From NCBI RefSeq assembly GCF_009861525.1, contig NZ_WVHL01000003.1:248001-312000 (forward strand): a stretch of DNA of 64,000 bases, in the 5' to 3' direction. Below the pieces are notes generated by a model. That model searched no databases. It saw nothing but the letters and a program-made list of their open reading frames with translations, and was not told the DNA's origin. The stretch is from Pseudomonas sp. LD120 (GTDB lineage: Bacteria > Pseudomonadota > Gammaproteobacteria > Pseudomonadales > Pseudomonadaceae). The translations under genes were made by a program, and so were the position numbers. Below are positions 24,769-37,145 of this stretch, one piece after another; position 1 is the first letter of the stretch, and every line of letters starts with the position of its first letter.

Positions 24769-25735
24769 GGGATTTACGTCCGGCTAAGGTCAGGTAGGCC
24801 AGCACCAGGCCCCAGAGGGCGGCGCCGACGCTGTATTTGATCCACGCCGCGGGCCAGGTCATGGAGGACCAGTAGGCCTCGATAAAGGCGGCGATCAGCA
24901 GGAATACGATCACGCCGTAGATCAACTGCACACTGATGCGTGCGGCTTGCAACAAGGCTTCGCCTCGGGTCAGGCGGCCAGGAGCAATCAGTGCCCAGCC
25001 CAGTTTCAGGCCGGCCGCGCCGGACAGGGCAATGGCACTCAGTTCAAAGGCACCGTGGCCGATGACGAAGGGCCAGAAGGTTTGGCCGAAGCCGATTTGG
25101 GTCAGGTGCCCGGCGATAGCGCCAATCATCAAACCGTTGAAAAACAGGAAGAACACGCTGCCCAGGCCAAACAGTAGGCCGCTGGCAAAGGTCTGAAAGG
25201 CGATGCCGATGTTATGCATGATGTAGTAGCCGAACATCGCCCAGTCTTCGCTGGAGGCGCGTTCGGCGGCGCGTCCCAGGTGCCCGGCACTGGGGTCATA
25301 CATGCCTTGCATTTCTGCCACCTGCTGCGGGCTTACCAGGCTGTAGATCAAATCGGGAAACAGGTACACCAACAGCCCGATGCCCAGCAGGCTACCAAAA
25401 AACAGCAGGTTGGCGACCAGCACCAGACGCCATTCCTGGCGCACCAAACGAGGAAACCCGGCCAGCAGGAAACTCAGAACATGGCCGCTGATGGCGCTGC
25501 GCTGGCGATACAGCTGCTGATGACCGCGCAATGCCAGTTGTTGCAGTGGATCGATCAAATAGCTGCTGTAGCCACGTTCCTGGGCCAGGGCCAAGTGTTG
25601 GCACAGGCGGCGATAGTCCTGGACAAAGGTCTGGCAATCGGCCGTTTTCGCCACGCCGCGCTCAAGTTGGTCGAGCAACTGCTCGAAGAGCTGCCACTGT
25701 GCCTGGTGGCGGCTTTCAAAAAGGCGTTGTTTCAT
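24755..25735 (-). CDS. Stage II sporulation protein M-like membrane protein
   Basis: A 326-residue protein. An N-terminal helical region contains LLDQLERGVAKTADCQTFVQDYRRLCQHLALAQERGYS. It is followed by about five membrane helices of the SpoIIM/DUF95 type, including YYIMHNIGIAFQTFASGLLFGLGSVFFLFFNG and IGHGAFELSAIALSGAAGLKLGWAL. In non-sporulating bacteria such proteins occur in MoxR/RDD clusters and their role is unknown. It overlaps the genes on both sides. Confidence 0.85.
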   Translation of the reverse strand: MKQRLFESRHQAQWQLFEQLLDQLERGVAKTADCQTFVQDYRRLCQHLALAQERGYSSYLIDPLQQLALRGHQQLYRQRSAISGHVLSFLLAGFPRLVRQEWRLVLVANLLFFGSLLGIGLLVYLFPDLIYSLVSPQQVAEMQGMYDPSAGHLGRAAERASSEDWAMFGYYIMHNIGIAFQTFASGLLFGLGSVFFLFFNGLMIGAIAGHLTQIGFGQTFWPFVIGHGAFELSAIALSGAAGLKLGWALIAPGRLTRGEALLQAARISVQLIYGVIVFLLIAAFIEAYWSSMTWPAAWIKYSVGAALWGLVLAYLTLAGRKSHAPE

Positions 25736-26457
25736 GTGGCTCCCAGAAAACCACGGGCGATGCCATTGAGTTCGGCGGCGGCCTGGGCGGTGGGTACGTG
25801 CAGTGGTTGCGCGAGAATGGCTGCCAGCTCTTGAGTACGCTCGGCCGACAGTTGACCTTGGCGCTCAGCGAAACCGAGGATCGCCCGCTGTTCATGCAGG
25901 CTCAGGGGAAAAGGCGCTACGCGGGGCTCGGCGCTGGGCAGCTCTGGCCGTTTGCCGGGCTGCTCGCGGTAAATCACCAGTGTCCCGGCCGCGAGGTCGC
26001 CGAGGCGCTTGAAGGTGGGGTGCTGCAGGCAACTGATGGCGCCGAGGAAGTAGCCGAAGGGCAGCATGTCGACGAAACGCAGCAGGTTGCGGGTCAGGGA
26101 TGCGCTCCAGCCAATCGGCGTGCCATCGTCTTGCACCACCCGCAGCCCCATCAGTTGCTTGCCGGGGGAGCGGCCCTGGTTCAAGACCTCGAACAGCACC
26201 ATGTACCACCAGCTGATCAGAAACAGCAGGATCGAACCAAGACCGATGCCGATTTTGCCGAAAAAGCCGAGGACGATGAGCAGCAGGCCCATGACCAGCC
26301 CGCGGATACCCAGATCGAGGGTGAAAGCCAGGGTGCGGACCAGCAACCCTGCAGGTCGCAGAGGCAGATCGATACCCTCGGGGGTTTCGACCTGATACCG
26401 CGTATCCAGTGGCGAGTGCAGCGATGCATTCCTTGGCGTTGCTGTGGTCTCAAGCAT
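25732..26457 (-). CDS. RDD-family membrane protein, first gene of the MoxR-type operon
   Basis: A 241-residue protein with an RDD domain. RPAGLLVRTLAFTLDLGIRGLVMG carries the conserved Arg and Asp of the first helix, a second helix pair follows (LGSILLFLISWWYMVLFEV), and RSPGKQLMGLRVVQDDG is the third signature. Its C-terminal cytoplasmic tail is long. ATG 26457 is chosen because it places about 45 residues before the domain; the frame stays open to 26535, and neither start has a strong ribosome site. It overlaps the SpoIIM-type gene by four bases. Confidence 0.8.
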   Translation of the reverse strand: MLETTATPRNASLHSPLDTRYQVETPEGIDLPLRPAGLLVRTLAFTLDLGIRGLVMGLLLIVLGFFGKIGIGLGSILLFLISWWYMVLFEVLNQGRSPGKQLMGLRVVQDDGTPIGWSASLTRNLLRFVDMLPFGYFLGAISCLQHPTFKRLGDLAAGTLVIYREQPGKRPELPSAEPRVAPFPLSLHEQRAILGFAERQGQLSAERTQELAAILAQPLHVPTAQAAAELNGIARGFLGAT

Positions 26458-26642
26458 GGGCAACTTGTCGGCTGGCCTGGTGGAGAAAAAAACCAGCGCC
26501 GATGCTAGCAGTGTCTGGGGGGCTAACGACATCATTAACTGCGAATTAGCCCTGTTCTTGCACCCGTTGCGGCCACGAGCGGCTGGCCCTGGTGATGCTT
26601 GAGCGCCTAGACTGCGGCGGTCTTTCAGTTCAGGAACAGGCC

Positions 26643-28070
26643 GTGACTTCCCTCTTTTGGTACGACTACGAAACCACCGGCATCAATCCGCGCTGTGATC
26701 GTCCGTTGCAAGTGGCCGGTATTCGCACCGACCTGGCGCTCAATGAAATCGACGCGCCGGTCAACCTCTACTGCCAGCCCAGCGACGATATCCTGCCCCA
26801 TCCCGTCGCGTGCATGATCACCGGCATCACCCCGAGCCGCCTGGCCGCGCAAGCTTTGAGCGAGGCGGACTTCATGACTCGGGTCCACGCGCAACTGGCG
26901 CGTCCCGGAACCTGTGGCGCTGGCTACAACACCCTACGTTTTGACGATGAGATGACTCGCTACAGCCTGTATCGCAACTTCTTCGACCCTTATGCCCGGG
27001 AGTGGCAGGGCGGCAACAGTCGCTGGGATCTGATTGATGTGGTGCGTACTGCTTATGCGCTGCGTCCCGAGGGCATCGTCTGGCCTGAGGAGCAGGGGCA
27101 GGTGACCCTGAAGTTGGAGCGCCTGACCGCGGCCAACGGGATTGATCATGGCCAGGCGCACGACGCCTTGTCCGATGTGCGGGCGACCATTGCCCTGGCA
27201 CGGCTGATTCGCGACCGGCAGCCCAAGCTCTATGACTGGCTGTTCCAACTGCGCAGCAAGCAACGGGTGATGGATCAGATCCGTTTGCTGCAACCCTTGG
27301 TGCACATTTCCGGACGCTTCTCCGCAGCGCGACATTACGTTGGGGTGGTCCTGCCGCTGGCCTGGCATCCGCGCAACCGCAATGCGCTGATTGTCTGTGA
27401 TCTGCACATGGACCCTCAGGGTCTGCTGGACCTGGACGCCGAGACGCTGCGTCAGCGTTTATATACCCGCCGCGAAGAGCTGGCCGCTGGCGAGTTGCCG
27501 GTGCCGCTGAAACTCATCCACATCAATCGCTGCCCGGTAGTGGCGCCCTTGAGTGTCTTGCGTGACGCTGATCAACAGCGACTGCAGTTGGACATGGCGC
27601 TGTATCAGCGTCGTGCTTTGCTGTTGACTCAGGCTCAAGAAGTTTGGCGGGATAAACTTTCTCTGGTTTATGGCCCCGATGAATTCGCGGCCAGTGAAGA
27701 CCCGGAGCAACAGTTGTACGACGGCTTTATTGGCGATCGTGACCGGCGTTTGTGTGAGCAAGTGCGTTCGGCGGATCCGCAGCACTTGGCGCAGGAACAA
27801 TGGCCCTTCGATGATGGGCGCTTGCCGGAACTACTTTTCCGCTACCGTGCCCGTAACTTTGCAGAAACATTGAATAAAGCCGAGCAAGAGCGTTGGCAAG
27901 AATTCTGTCGGCAGCGTTTGCTAGATCCCCAGTTCGGGGCGCCCAATACCCTGGAAAGTTTCCAGCAGGGCCTTGAACAATCCTTGGTAAGTGCTGACCC
28001 TATGCAACGTAAGGTCTTGGAGGAGTGGCAGGAATATGTTCGTGCCTTAGCCCAGCGTCTGGCTCTTTGA
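26643..28070 (+). CDS. sbcB: Exodeoxyribonuclease I
   Basis: A 475-residue 3'-5' single-strand DNA exonuclease used in recombination and mismatch repair. The DEDDh exonuclease motifs are visible: YDYETTG at residues 7-13, GYNTLRFDDEMTRYSLYRNF near 90-110, and HDALSDVRATIALA near 175. An SH3-like domain and a C-terminal helical domain (FRYRARNFAETLNKAEQERW) follow, as in E. coli ExoI. The start is GTG 26643 with AGGA seven bases upstream; the extra 17 codons before it are not supported. Confidence 0.94.
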   Translation: MTSLFWYDYETTGINPRCDRPLQVAGIRTDLALNEIDAPVNLYCQPSDDILPHPVACMITGITPSRLAAQALSEADFMTRVHAQLARPGTCGAGYNTLRFDDEMTRYSLYRNFFDPYAREWQGGNSRWDLIDVVRTAYALRPEGIVWPEEQGQVTLKLERLTAANGIDHGQAHDALSDVRATIALARLIRDRQPKLYDWLFQLRSKQRVMDQIRLLQPLVHISGRFSAARHYVGVVLPLAWHPRNRNALIVCDLHMDPQGLLDLDAETLRQRLYTRREELAAGELPVPLKLIHINRCPVVAPLSVLRDADQQRLQLDMALYQRRALLLTQAQEVWRDKLSLVYGPDEFAASEDPEQQLYDGFIGDRDRRLCEQVRSADPQHLAQEQWPFDDGRLPELLFRYRARNFAETLNKAEQERWQEFCRQRLLDPQFGAPNTLESFQQGLEQSLVSADPMQRKVLEEWQEYVRALAQRLAL

Positions 28071-28107
28071 GAGGCTGTCCAAGGCCCTGAACGCGTCTGC
28101 GGGGGAC

Positions 28108-28135
28108 AAAAAAACGCCAGCAAGCTGGCGTTTTC
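28108..28135. terminator. Bidirectional Rho-independent terminator
   Basis: AAAACGCCAG / CTGGCGTTTT with a CAAG loop lies between the convergent sbcB and mvaT genes, flanked by A and T runs. Confidence 0.92.
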
Positions 28136-28173
28136 TATATAGGCTGAAAAAGCCTGGGCACACGCCGTAAGGC

Positions 28174-28548
28174 TTAGCCCAGCAGGGTTGCCCAGCCTTC
28201 AACGACGTCGCCGCCCCACTTGGCTTTCCACTCTTTCAGAGTTTTGTGGTTGCCGCCTTTGGTTTCGATCACTTCACCGTTGTGCGGGTTTTTGTACTGT
28301 TTAACTTTACGTGCGCGCTTGGTGCCAGTGGTTTTTACAGCCGCGCGAGGTGCTTTAACTTTCGAATCCGGATCCAGCAGAGCGATGATGTCGCGCAGGG
28401 ACTTGGAGTACTCGCCCATCAGGCTGCGCAGTTTGCCTTCGAACTCCAGTTCGGTTTTCAGTTTGTCGTCTTGGGACAGGTTCTTCAAACGTGCTTGCAG
28501 TTCTTTGATGGCTTCTTCTGTAGCACGGTATTCGTTGATCAGGGACAT
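28174..28548 (-). CDS. mvaT: H-NS-family xenogeneic silencer MvaT
   Basis: A 124-residue nucleoid protein. The N-terminal coiled-coil oligomerisation part (MSLINEYRATEEAIKELQ, LKTELEFEGKLRSLMGEY) is followed by a basic linker (TKRARKVKQYKNP) and the DNA-binding loop NGEVIETKGGNHKTLKEWKAKWG. MvaT binds AT-rich DNA in the minor groove and represses acquired genes. ATG 28548 is chosen over an upstream ATG at 28626 because the family begins MSxINEYRA. Monocistronic. Confidence 0.96.
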   Translation of the reverse strand: MSLINEYRATEEAIKELQARLKNLSQDDKLKTELEFEGKLRSLMGEYSKSLRDIIALLDPDSKVKAPRAAVKTTGTKRARKVKQYKNPHNGEVIETKGGNHKTLKEWKAKWGGDVVEGWATLLG

Positions 28549-28894
28549 GAGGACTACCTTATTGGGCGCTGAGTGGCAGGGTGACAATGTCGCAATAATA
28601 GTCACGGAGTTTGTGCAAGTAAACAAAATACCGCCGCTTTATTCGCCCCTCTTAGTGTGTTTAGACGTAAAAGCCATTTCGCAATTTAATAGCCGAACGC
28701 AGTCGGTTGCGATATCCACAAATTAGTTATGCGCTATTTGCAAGTCTCTGCGTTGCTGCTGTGAGTGCCATTCGATAAGCAGGAGCAAGGCGCTGTTGCC
28801 ACTCTAATCAGGAGCTGTGGCGCAATGAATACTGCAGTTTTGCTGCGTAATGGCTAGAATGGCGACCTTTGCGAAGTTCTGGAGTTTTCCCCTC
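28549..28894. other. AT-richer intergenic region between mvaT and purU
   Basis: These 346 bases are noticeably AT-richer than their surroundings, as is common around mvaT, and must hold the two divergent promoters. No RNA gene or convincing small frame was recognised. Confidence 0.5.
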
Positions 28895-29743
28895 ATGCGC
28901 ACCTTTCGGTTGGTGATTTCTTGCCCTGACCGCGTTGGCATCGTTGCCAAAGTCAGTAACTTTCTGGCCTCCCATAACGGTTGGATCACCGAAGCGAGCC
29001 ACCACTCGGACAACCTCAGTGGCTGGTTCTTCATGCGCCACGAGATTCGTGCCGATTCCCTGCCTTTTGGCCTGGAGGCCTTCCGTGAGGCCTTCGCGCC
29101 GATCGCCGAAGAGTTCTCGATGGACTGGCGGATTACCGACACTGCCGAGAAAAAGCGCGTGGTGCTGATGGCCAGCCGGGAATCCCATTGTCTGGCCGAC
29201 TTGCTGCACCGCTGGCACAGCGATGAGTTGGACTGTGAGATCGCCTGTGTGATTTCCAACCACGATGACCTGCGCAGCATGGTCGAGTGGCATGGCATTC
29301 CTTATTACCATGTGCCGGTCAATCCTCAGGACAAGGAGCCGGCGTTCGCCGAGGTTTCGCGTCTGGTCAAACAGCACGCTGCCGAGGTGGTGGTGCTGGC
29401 CCGCTACATGCAGATTCTGCCGCCGGAACTGTGCAGCGAATATGCCCACAAGGTGATCAACATCCACCACAGCTTCCTGCCGTCCTTCGTGGGGGCCAAG
29501 CCGTATCACCAGGCTTCCTTGCGTGGGGTGAAACTCATTGGCGCCACCTGCCACTACGTCACCGAAGAGCTGGATGCCGGTCCGATCATCGAACAGGACG
29601 TGGTGCGGGTCAGCCACAGCGACAGCATTGAGGACATGGTGCGTTTCGGTCGCGATGTGGAGAAGATGGTGCTGGCTCGCGGCCTGCGTTATCACTTGGA
29701 AGACCGTGTGCTGGTACACGGCAACAAGACCGTGGTGTTCTGA
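28895..29743 (+). CDS. purU: Formyltetrahydrofolate deformylase
   Basis: A 282-residue cytoplasmic enzyme hydrolysing 10-formyl-tetrahydrofolate to formate and tetrahydrofolate. An N-terminal ACT domain (RLVISCPDRVGIVAKVSNFLASHNGWI) is followed by a formyltransferase-type domain with ARYMQILPP, the catalytic VINIHHSFLPSFVGAKPYHQ and GATCHYVTEELDAGPII. ATG 28895 has GGAG ten bases upstream; fifteen earlier codons are open but do not belong to the family. Confidence 0.95.
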   Translation: MRTFRLVISCPDRVGIVAKVSNFLASHNGWITEASHHSDNLSGWFFMRHEIRADSLPFGLEAFREAFAPIAEEFSMDWRITDTAEKKRVVLMASRESHCLADLLHRWHSDELDCEIACVISNHDDLRSMVEWHGIPYYHVPVNPQDKEPAFAEVSRLVKQHAAEVVVLARYMQILPPELCSEYAHKVINIHHSFLPSFVGAKPYHQASLRGVKLIGATCHYVTEELDAGPIIEQDVVRVSHSDSIEDMVRFGRDVEKMVLARGLRYHLEDRVLVHGNKTVVF

Positions 29744-29807
29744 TTGAAAAAAACAGGAGCGGGCGCTATGTCCCGGTCCTGGTTCTTCGCCTCATGAGGT
29801 CAGTGCA

Positions 29808-29978
29808 ATGACCGATCCTCTGGATAAAGCCACCTCCCAGGCACCGGCTACCCTCGGCGAAGGGTGCCTGAGCCGTTACGACCCTGACGAGCTTGATGCG
29901 AACGACGGTACCGAGTTTCCCGGTGCCGTCCAGTTGTGGGAGCAGTTGCAGCGCGAACCCCCGCCGCCATCGCGGTGA
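29808..29978 (+). CDS. Small acidic hypothetical protein (56 residues)
   Basis: A short frame starting MTDPLDKATSQAPATLGEGC and ending in a Pro-rich tail (REPPPPSR). ATG 29808 has GAGGT seven bases upstream, which supports translation. The composition is acidic with no membrane segment. It lies 64 bases after purU in the same direction and convergent with the chemoreceptor gene. Function unknown; conservation in other Pseudomonas would settle whether it is real. Confidence 0.55.
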   Translation: MTDPLDKATSQAPATLGEGCLSRYDPDELDANDGTEFPGAVQLWEQLQREPPPPSR

Positions 29979-30011
29979 GGGTTTGGCCTTGGGGCCAGCT
30001 CGGCTGTTCCT

Positions 30012-31901
30012 TTAGATTCTGAAACTGCCTACCAGGTGCTTCAAACGCGCCGCTTGCTGCTCCAGGTCGGAACAGGCTCGCAGGGTCGCCTGCAGGTTTT
30101 CCACGCCTTCCTGATTCAGCGTATTGATCTCGGTGATGTCCATGTTGATGGACTCCACCACGGAGGTCTGCTCTTCAGTGGCGGTGGCCACGGACTGGTT
30201 CATGCCGTCGATTTCCCCAATGCGCTGAGTCACGCTGTTCAGGCGCTCCCCTGCTTGGTTGGCGATTTCCACGCTGTCCTGACTGTGGCGCTGACTGTTG
30301 CTCATGGTGGTCACCGACTCGCGGGCGCCCACTTGCAGCTCCTCGATCATGCCCTGCACCTGCTGCGCGGACTCCTGGGTGCGGTGCGCCAGATTGCGCA
30401 CTTCGTCGGCGACCACGGCAAATCCGCGTCCGGCTTCACCGGCCCGGGCGGCTTCGATGGCAGCGTTGAGCGCCAGCAGGTTGGTTTGCTGGGAAATGCT
30501 GGTGATGACTTCGAGAATCTGCCCGATGTTCACAGTCTTGCTGTTGAGGGTCTCGATGTTGCTGCTGGAAGTGCTGATCATGTCCGATAGCTGGTTCATC
30601 GCCTGGATGCTGCGGTCCACCACTTGTTGGCCGTCTTCGGCCAGGTTGCGGGCATCGCTAGCCTGCTGTGAGGCTTGAGCGGCGTTGCGGGCGATCTCCT
30701 GAGCCGCGGCCCCCAGTTGGTTGATGGCGGCGGCGACACTGTTGGTGCGGCTGGCCTGCTCGTCGGAGTTGAGCATTGACGAGTTGGATGCGCTGACCAC
30801 GCGCAGGGCGACTTCGTTGACGTGCTCGGTGGCAGACGAGACTTCGCGGATCGAGCCATGAATGCGTTCGACAAAGCGGTTGAAGGCACTGCCGAGGATG
30901 CCGAATTCGTCTTGAGTGTGGATGTCCAGGCGTCGGGTCAGGTCGCCTTCGCCGTCCGCGATGTCTTGCATGGCACGGGTCATCACGTGCAGGGGCTGCA
31001 TCAGCAGGCGGATAAGCAGGCCCAGCAGGGCAATGGTCAGAGCCACGGCGGTCAGGGTGGCGATGATGGCCGAGGTGCGAAATTGGCTGAGCATCGCGAA
31101 GGCTTTGTCCTTGTCCACCGACAGGCCGATGTACCAGTTCACGGATGACAGACCCTTGATGGGCGTGAACGTGACGATACGTGGCTTACCGTCAACGCTG
31201 ATCTCGCTGAGGTCTCTGCTGATGCGCGGGGTGTCCTGAGGGTAGATGTCCTTGAGGTTTTTCATCACCAGGTTTTTGTCCGGGTGTACCAGGATCTTGC
31301 CGTCGGCGCTGACCAGAAAGGCGTAGCCCATTCCGTCGAAATCCAGGGCGTTGATACTGTCGGCAATCACTTGCAGGCTGAGGTCGCCGCCCACTACGCC
31401 GATTCGCCGCCCGGCCTTGAGCACGCTGTCGACGATGGAGATCACCAGTTCCCCGGACGCCAGGTCAATGTAGGGTTCGGTCAGGGCTGATCCGTTGCTG
31501 CTTTCGGCGCTCTTGTACCAAGGGCGCGCGCGCGGGTCGTAGCCGTCTGGCATCTTGCTGTCCGGGCGGATGATGAAGCTGCCATCCTGACTGCCTAGGT
31601 AGGCGCCCATGAAGGTCGAGCTCACTGCCTTCTGTTCCAGCAGGTTGCTGACATTGGCCGGCTCGGGGTTGAGGGCCACCGATTGCGAGAGGTTCTCGAT
31701 CAGCAGCGCGCGACCGGTGAGCCAGGTCTGAATATTTTTTGCCGTGACGTCGCCCATTTCCTGAAGGTAGTTGTCTAGATCTTCACGAATGGCATTGCGT
31801 TGCAGGTAATCGTTGTAGAGCGTGAATAGTGCGAAGGCAGCTATGACGATCAGCGAGGCGGCAAGCAGGATCTTGTGGCTGAAGCGCAGATTTTTGTTCA
31901 T
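30012..31901 (-). CDS. Methyl-accepting chemotaxis protein, PctA-like amino-acid receptor
   Basis: A 629-residue chemoreceptor. A membrane helix at 10-30 and another near 277-297 enclose a double-Cache periplasmic domain. That domain contains the amino-acid pattern [13 protein letters not shown], then [15 protein letters not shown], then GVVGGDLSL, as in PctA-type receptors. HAMP (about 298-350) and a long signalling coiled coil follow, with the conserved tip [23 protein letters not shown]. It should direct taxis to L-amino acids through CheA/CheW. No pentapeptide CheR tether is seen at the end (LVGSFRI). Confidence 0.92.
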   Translation of the reverse strand: MNKNLRFSHKILLAASLIVIAAFALFTLYNDYLQRNAIREDLDNYLQEMGDVTAKNIQTWLTGRALLIENLSQSVALNPEPANVSNLLEQKAVSSTFMGAYLGSQDGSFIIRPDSKMPDGYDPRARPWYKSAESSNGSALTEPYIDLASGELVISIVDSVLKAGRRIGVVGGDLSLQVIADSINALDFDGMGYAFLVSADGKILVHPDKNLVMKNLKDIYPQDTPRISRDLSEISVDGKPRIVTFTPIKGLSSVNWYIGLSVDKDKAFAMLSQFRTSAIIATLTAVALTIALLGLLIRLLMQPLHVMTRAMQDIADGEGDLTRRLDIHTQDEFGILGSAFNRFVERIHGSIREVSSATEHVNEVALRVVSASNSSMLNSDEQASRTNSVAAAINQLGAAAQEIARNAAQASQQASDARNLAEDGQQVVDRSIQAMNQLSDMISTSSSNIETLNSKTVNIGQILEVITSISQQTNLLALNAAIEAARAGEAGRGFAVVADEVRNLAHRTQESAQQVQGMIEELQVGARESVTTMSNSQRHSQDSVEIANQAGERLNSVTQRIGEIDGMNQSVATATEEQTSVVESINMDITEINTLNQEGVENLQATLRACSDLEQQAARLKHLVGSFRI

Positions 31902-32094
31902 GGCTTGGGGTGTCCGCTAAGGTCTTTGAGTCCAGGGCATTGGGTTGCAGGGTGCGCAAAATAAGCAGTGTTATAAATAAGCTGATATCTCCATCTATCC
32001 CAAAGGAATTACCTGACCTTTATTTCAGATACTTCTGATCCATCATTTCTTCATATCGACCGTGCAAGGCCAAAGATTAACCAGAGGTGACAAA

Positions 32095-33582
32095 ATGTCT
32101 AACGCATCGCAGCTCGTAATCGGCGCCGACCCAGGCGGTCAACCGATCACCCAGGCCATGCGCCTGGCCAATCGTCATGGTCTGGTAGCAGGTGCCACGG
32201 GCACAGGCAAGACCGTGACTTTGCAGCGTCTGGCGGAAGCCTTCAGTGACGCCGGGGTGGCGGTGTTCGCTGCGGATATCAAAGGCGACCTGTGTGGGCT
32301 GGGGGCCGCCGGCAATCCTCAAGGCAAGGTCGCTGAACGCATCGCGGGCATGCCCTGGCTCGAACACAGGCCTCAGGCGTATCCGGTAACGCTGTGGGAT
32401 ATCCATGGGCAATCCGGCCATCCTTTGCGCACCACCTTGAGCGAAATGGGCCCGCTGCTACTGGGCAGTCTGCTGGAACTGACCGACAGTCAGCAGTCGG
32501 CGTTATATGCAGCATTCAAGGTAGCGGATCGTGAGGGTTTGCTGCTGCTGGACCTGAAGGACCTCAAGGCGTTGCTCAATCATCTCAAGGACAATCCGCA
32601 ATTGCTGGGCGATGACGCCGCGCTGATGACTACAGGTTCGAGTCAGGCGCTGTTGCGACGCCTGGCCACTCTGGAGCAGCAGGGCGCGCAGGCGCTGTTC
32701 GGTGAGCCCGCGTTGCAGCTTGAGGACATCCTGCAACCGGCCGCTGACGGTCGCGGGCGGATTCATCTATTGGACGCCAGTCGCTTGGTGCACGAAGCGC
32801 CGAAGGTCTATGCGACCTTCCTCTTGTGGTTGCTGGCTGAGTTGTTCGAGCAGTTGCCGGAGCGCGGCGATGCGGAAAAGCCACTGTTGGCGCTGTTTTT
32901 CGATGAGGCGCACCTGTTGTTTTCCGGCACCCCCAAGGCCCTGCAGGAACGCTTGGAGCAGGTGGTGCGCTTGATTCGTTCCAAGGGTGTGGGGGTGTAT
33001 TTCGTGACCCAATCGCCAGGTGATCTGCCAGACGATGTACTGGCGCAGTTGGGTTTGCGCATTCAGCACGGTTTGCGAGCGTTTACCGCCAAGGAACAAA
33101 AATCATTGCGTGCCGTGGCAGATGGCTTTCGTCCCAATCCGGCCTTTGATGCTTTGTCAGTGCTCACCGAACTGGGTATTGGCGAGGCTTTGGTGGGCAC
33201 CCTGCAAGACAAGGGGACGCCAGAGAGGGTTCAGCGGGTGCTGGTGGCGCCGCCGCAATCACGGATCGGGCCGCTCACTGAAGCTGAGCGCAAGGCGCTG
33301 ATCGCCCAATCGCCACTACTGGGGCGCTATGACAAACCTATTGATCGTGAGTCGGCCTATGAAGTGCTGATGAGCCGCAAAGAGCTGGCGCCGCCGACCC
33401 AAACCACAGCTGGCAAAGCGGTGGCCGAAGAACCAAGCCTGGCTGACCGGGCCGGCGAGTTCCTCGGCACGGCGGCCGGGCAGGCGCTGAAATCGGCCAT
33501 GCGCCAGGCAGCCAATCAACTGGGGCGGCAATTGGTCCGCGGTTTGATGGGGTCGTTGTTGGGCGGGAGTAAGCGCCGCTAA
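32095..33582 (+). CDS. HerA-like ATPase (DUF853)
   Basis: A 495-residue P-loop ATPase. Walker A is GATGTGKT near residue 34, AADIKGDLCGL follows, Walker B is LALFFDEAHLLF near 275, and QSPGDLPDDVLAQLGLRIQHGLRAF includes the sensor/arginine region. This matches the HerA/FtsK-superfamily helicase-like proteins with a DUF853 C-terminus. The role is unknown; DNA translocation is the family expectation, but no NurA-type nuclease is adjacent. The last 50 residues are Gly/Arg-rich (LGRQLVRGLMGSLLGGSKRR). GAGGT seven bases before ATG 32095 fixes the start. Confidence 0.88.
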   Translation: MSNASQLVIGADPGGQPITQAMRLANRHGLVAGATGTGKTVTLQRLAEAFSDAGVAVFAADIKGDLCGLGAAGNPQGKVAERIAGMPWLEHRPQAYPVTLWDIHGQSGHPLRTTLSEMGPLLLGSLLELTDSQQSALYAAFKVADREGLLLLDLKDLKALLNHLKDNPQLLGDDAALMTTGSSQALLRRLATLEQQGAQALFGEPALQLEDILQPAADGRGRIHLLDASRLVHEAPKVYATFLLWLLAELFEQLPERGDAEKPLLALFFDEAHLLFSGTPKALQERLEQVVRLIRSKGVGVYFVTQSPGDLPDDVLAQLGLRIQHGLRAFTAKEQKSLRAVADGFRPNPAFDALSVLTELGIGEALVGTLQDKGTPERVQRVLVAPPQSRIGPLTEAERKALIAQSPLLGRYDKPIDRESAYEVLMSRKELAPPTQTTAGKAVAEEPSLADRAGEFLGTAAGQALKSAMRQAANQLGRQLVRGLMGSLLGGSKRR

Positions 33583-33598
33583 AGCGGTAGCGCCGGAG

Positions 33599-34054
33599 TC
33601 AGCCCCGTGATTTGGCGTGGCTGGCCAGGCGTTCCAGGGCGGCACGCAGGTTGGGATCGGTGATGCCGTCGGCGGTGGCCTGGATGGTTTCGGCGGCGCT
33701 GCTGGAGAGGTCCATGGTGTGTCCCGTCGCGCCTTGTTGAACGGTGGGCGGCTGAACCTTGAACAGGATGCGGGTGAGGTTGCTGAATTCGTTGAATTCC
33801 AGCAACTGGCGCTGCAGGCGCTTTTGCTGATAGCGCAGGCGCGTGGCCCAGTGGCCGTCGGTGACGACCAGTAACAAGCTGCCCTCGCGCCAGGAGGCAA
33901 CGTGGCAGTGTTCGCGGGCGGCCGGCTGCAACTGGCTCTCCAGCAAGCGTTGCAAATGCGCTAGGCGTTGAGCATGGCCGAGTATGGCTTTTAGAGGCTT
34001 GGCTTCGCGAAGAAGAACGGCGGGAGCACGTGCCGTAAGGGGGCGAAAGGCCAT
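33599..34054 (-). CDS. dciA: DciA-family replicative helicase-loading protein (DUF721)
   Basis: A 151-residue protein. Its first hundred residues carry the DUF721 fold (LLREAKPLKAILGHAQRLAHLQRLLESQLQ, then VASWREGSLLLVVTDGHWATRLRYQQKRLQRQLLEFN). DciA helps load the DnaB helicase in bacteria that lack DnaC. The C-terminal part is an extended variable tail. It is convergent with the HerA-like gene across 16 bases with no terminator visible, and divergent from secA, its usual neighbour. Confidence 0.85.
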   Translation of the reverse strand: MAFRPLTARAPAVLLREAKPLKAILGHAQRLAHLQRLLESQLQPAAREHCHVASWREGSLLLVVTDGHWATRLRYQQKRLQRQLLEFNEFSNLTRILFKVQPPTVQQGATGHTMDLSSSAAETIQATADGITDPNLRAALERLASHAKSRG

Positions 34055-34376
34055 GATCAGAAACCTGAAGTTACAGAGCCGCCATGTTAGCAGAAAGTGC
34101 CCGTTACACTGGGATCATTGCTTTTTCGTACGTTGACTACTGTGTGACGTTTTGCTGATCGCTATCATTAACTTCTGTAGTGAATGGGGTTGAAGTTCAG
34201 CCAAAAGCCCTTATTTTAAGTAAGCCCCGTCACAGCGCTGTGCCAGCATCGTGGAATAACGCCACTTTCCTCACCATCGTTTCCGGGTAGAATGCTCGTT
34301 CGCATGCGGCCATGAGGGCTGCTCGGGCGACTCACGGGGCCGCCCTCCAACCCTATGTGTGGAAGATCCTGCCGAT
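34055..34376. other. Intergenic region upstream of secA
   Basis: These 322 bases hold the divergent dciA and secA promoters. A TAGAAT at 34289-34294 is a plausible -10 for secA, though I cannot pair it with a firm -35. No M23-peptidase gene, which I remember near secA in P. aeruginosa, and no secM-like frame is present. Confidence 0.45.
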
Positions 34377-37118
<2,742 letters not shown>

Positions 37119-37145
37119 GATCCCCGCCAGACACTGAAACACCCG

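Noticed and set aside
29754..29781. Hairpin after purU (CAGGA-CGGG / CCCG-TCCTG)
   Set aside because: Good stem but no following T run, so not called a terminator; it may be structural only.
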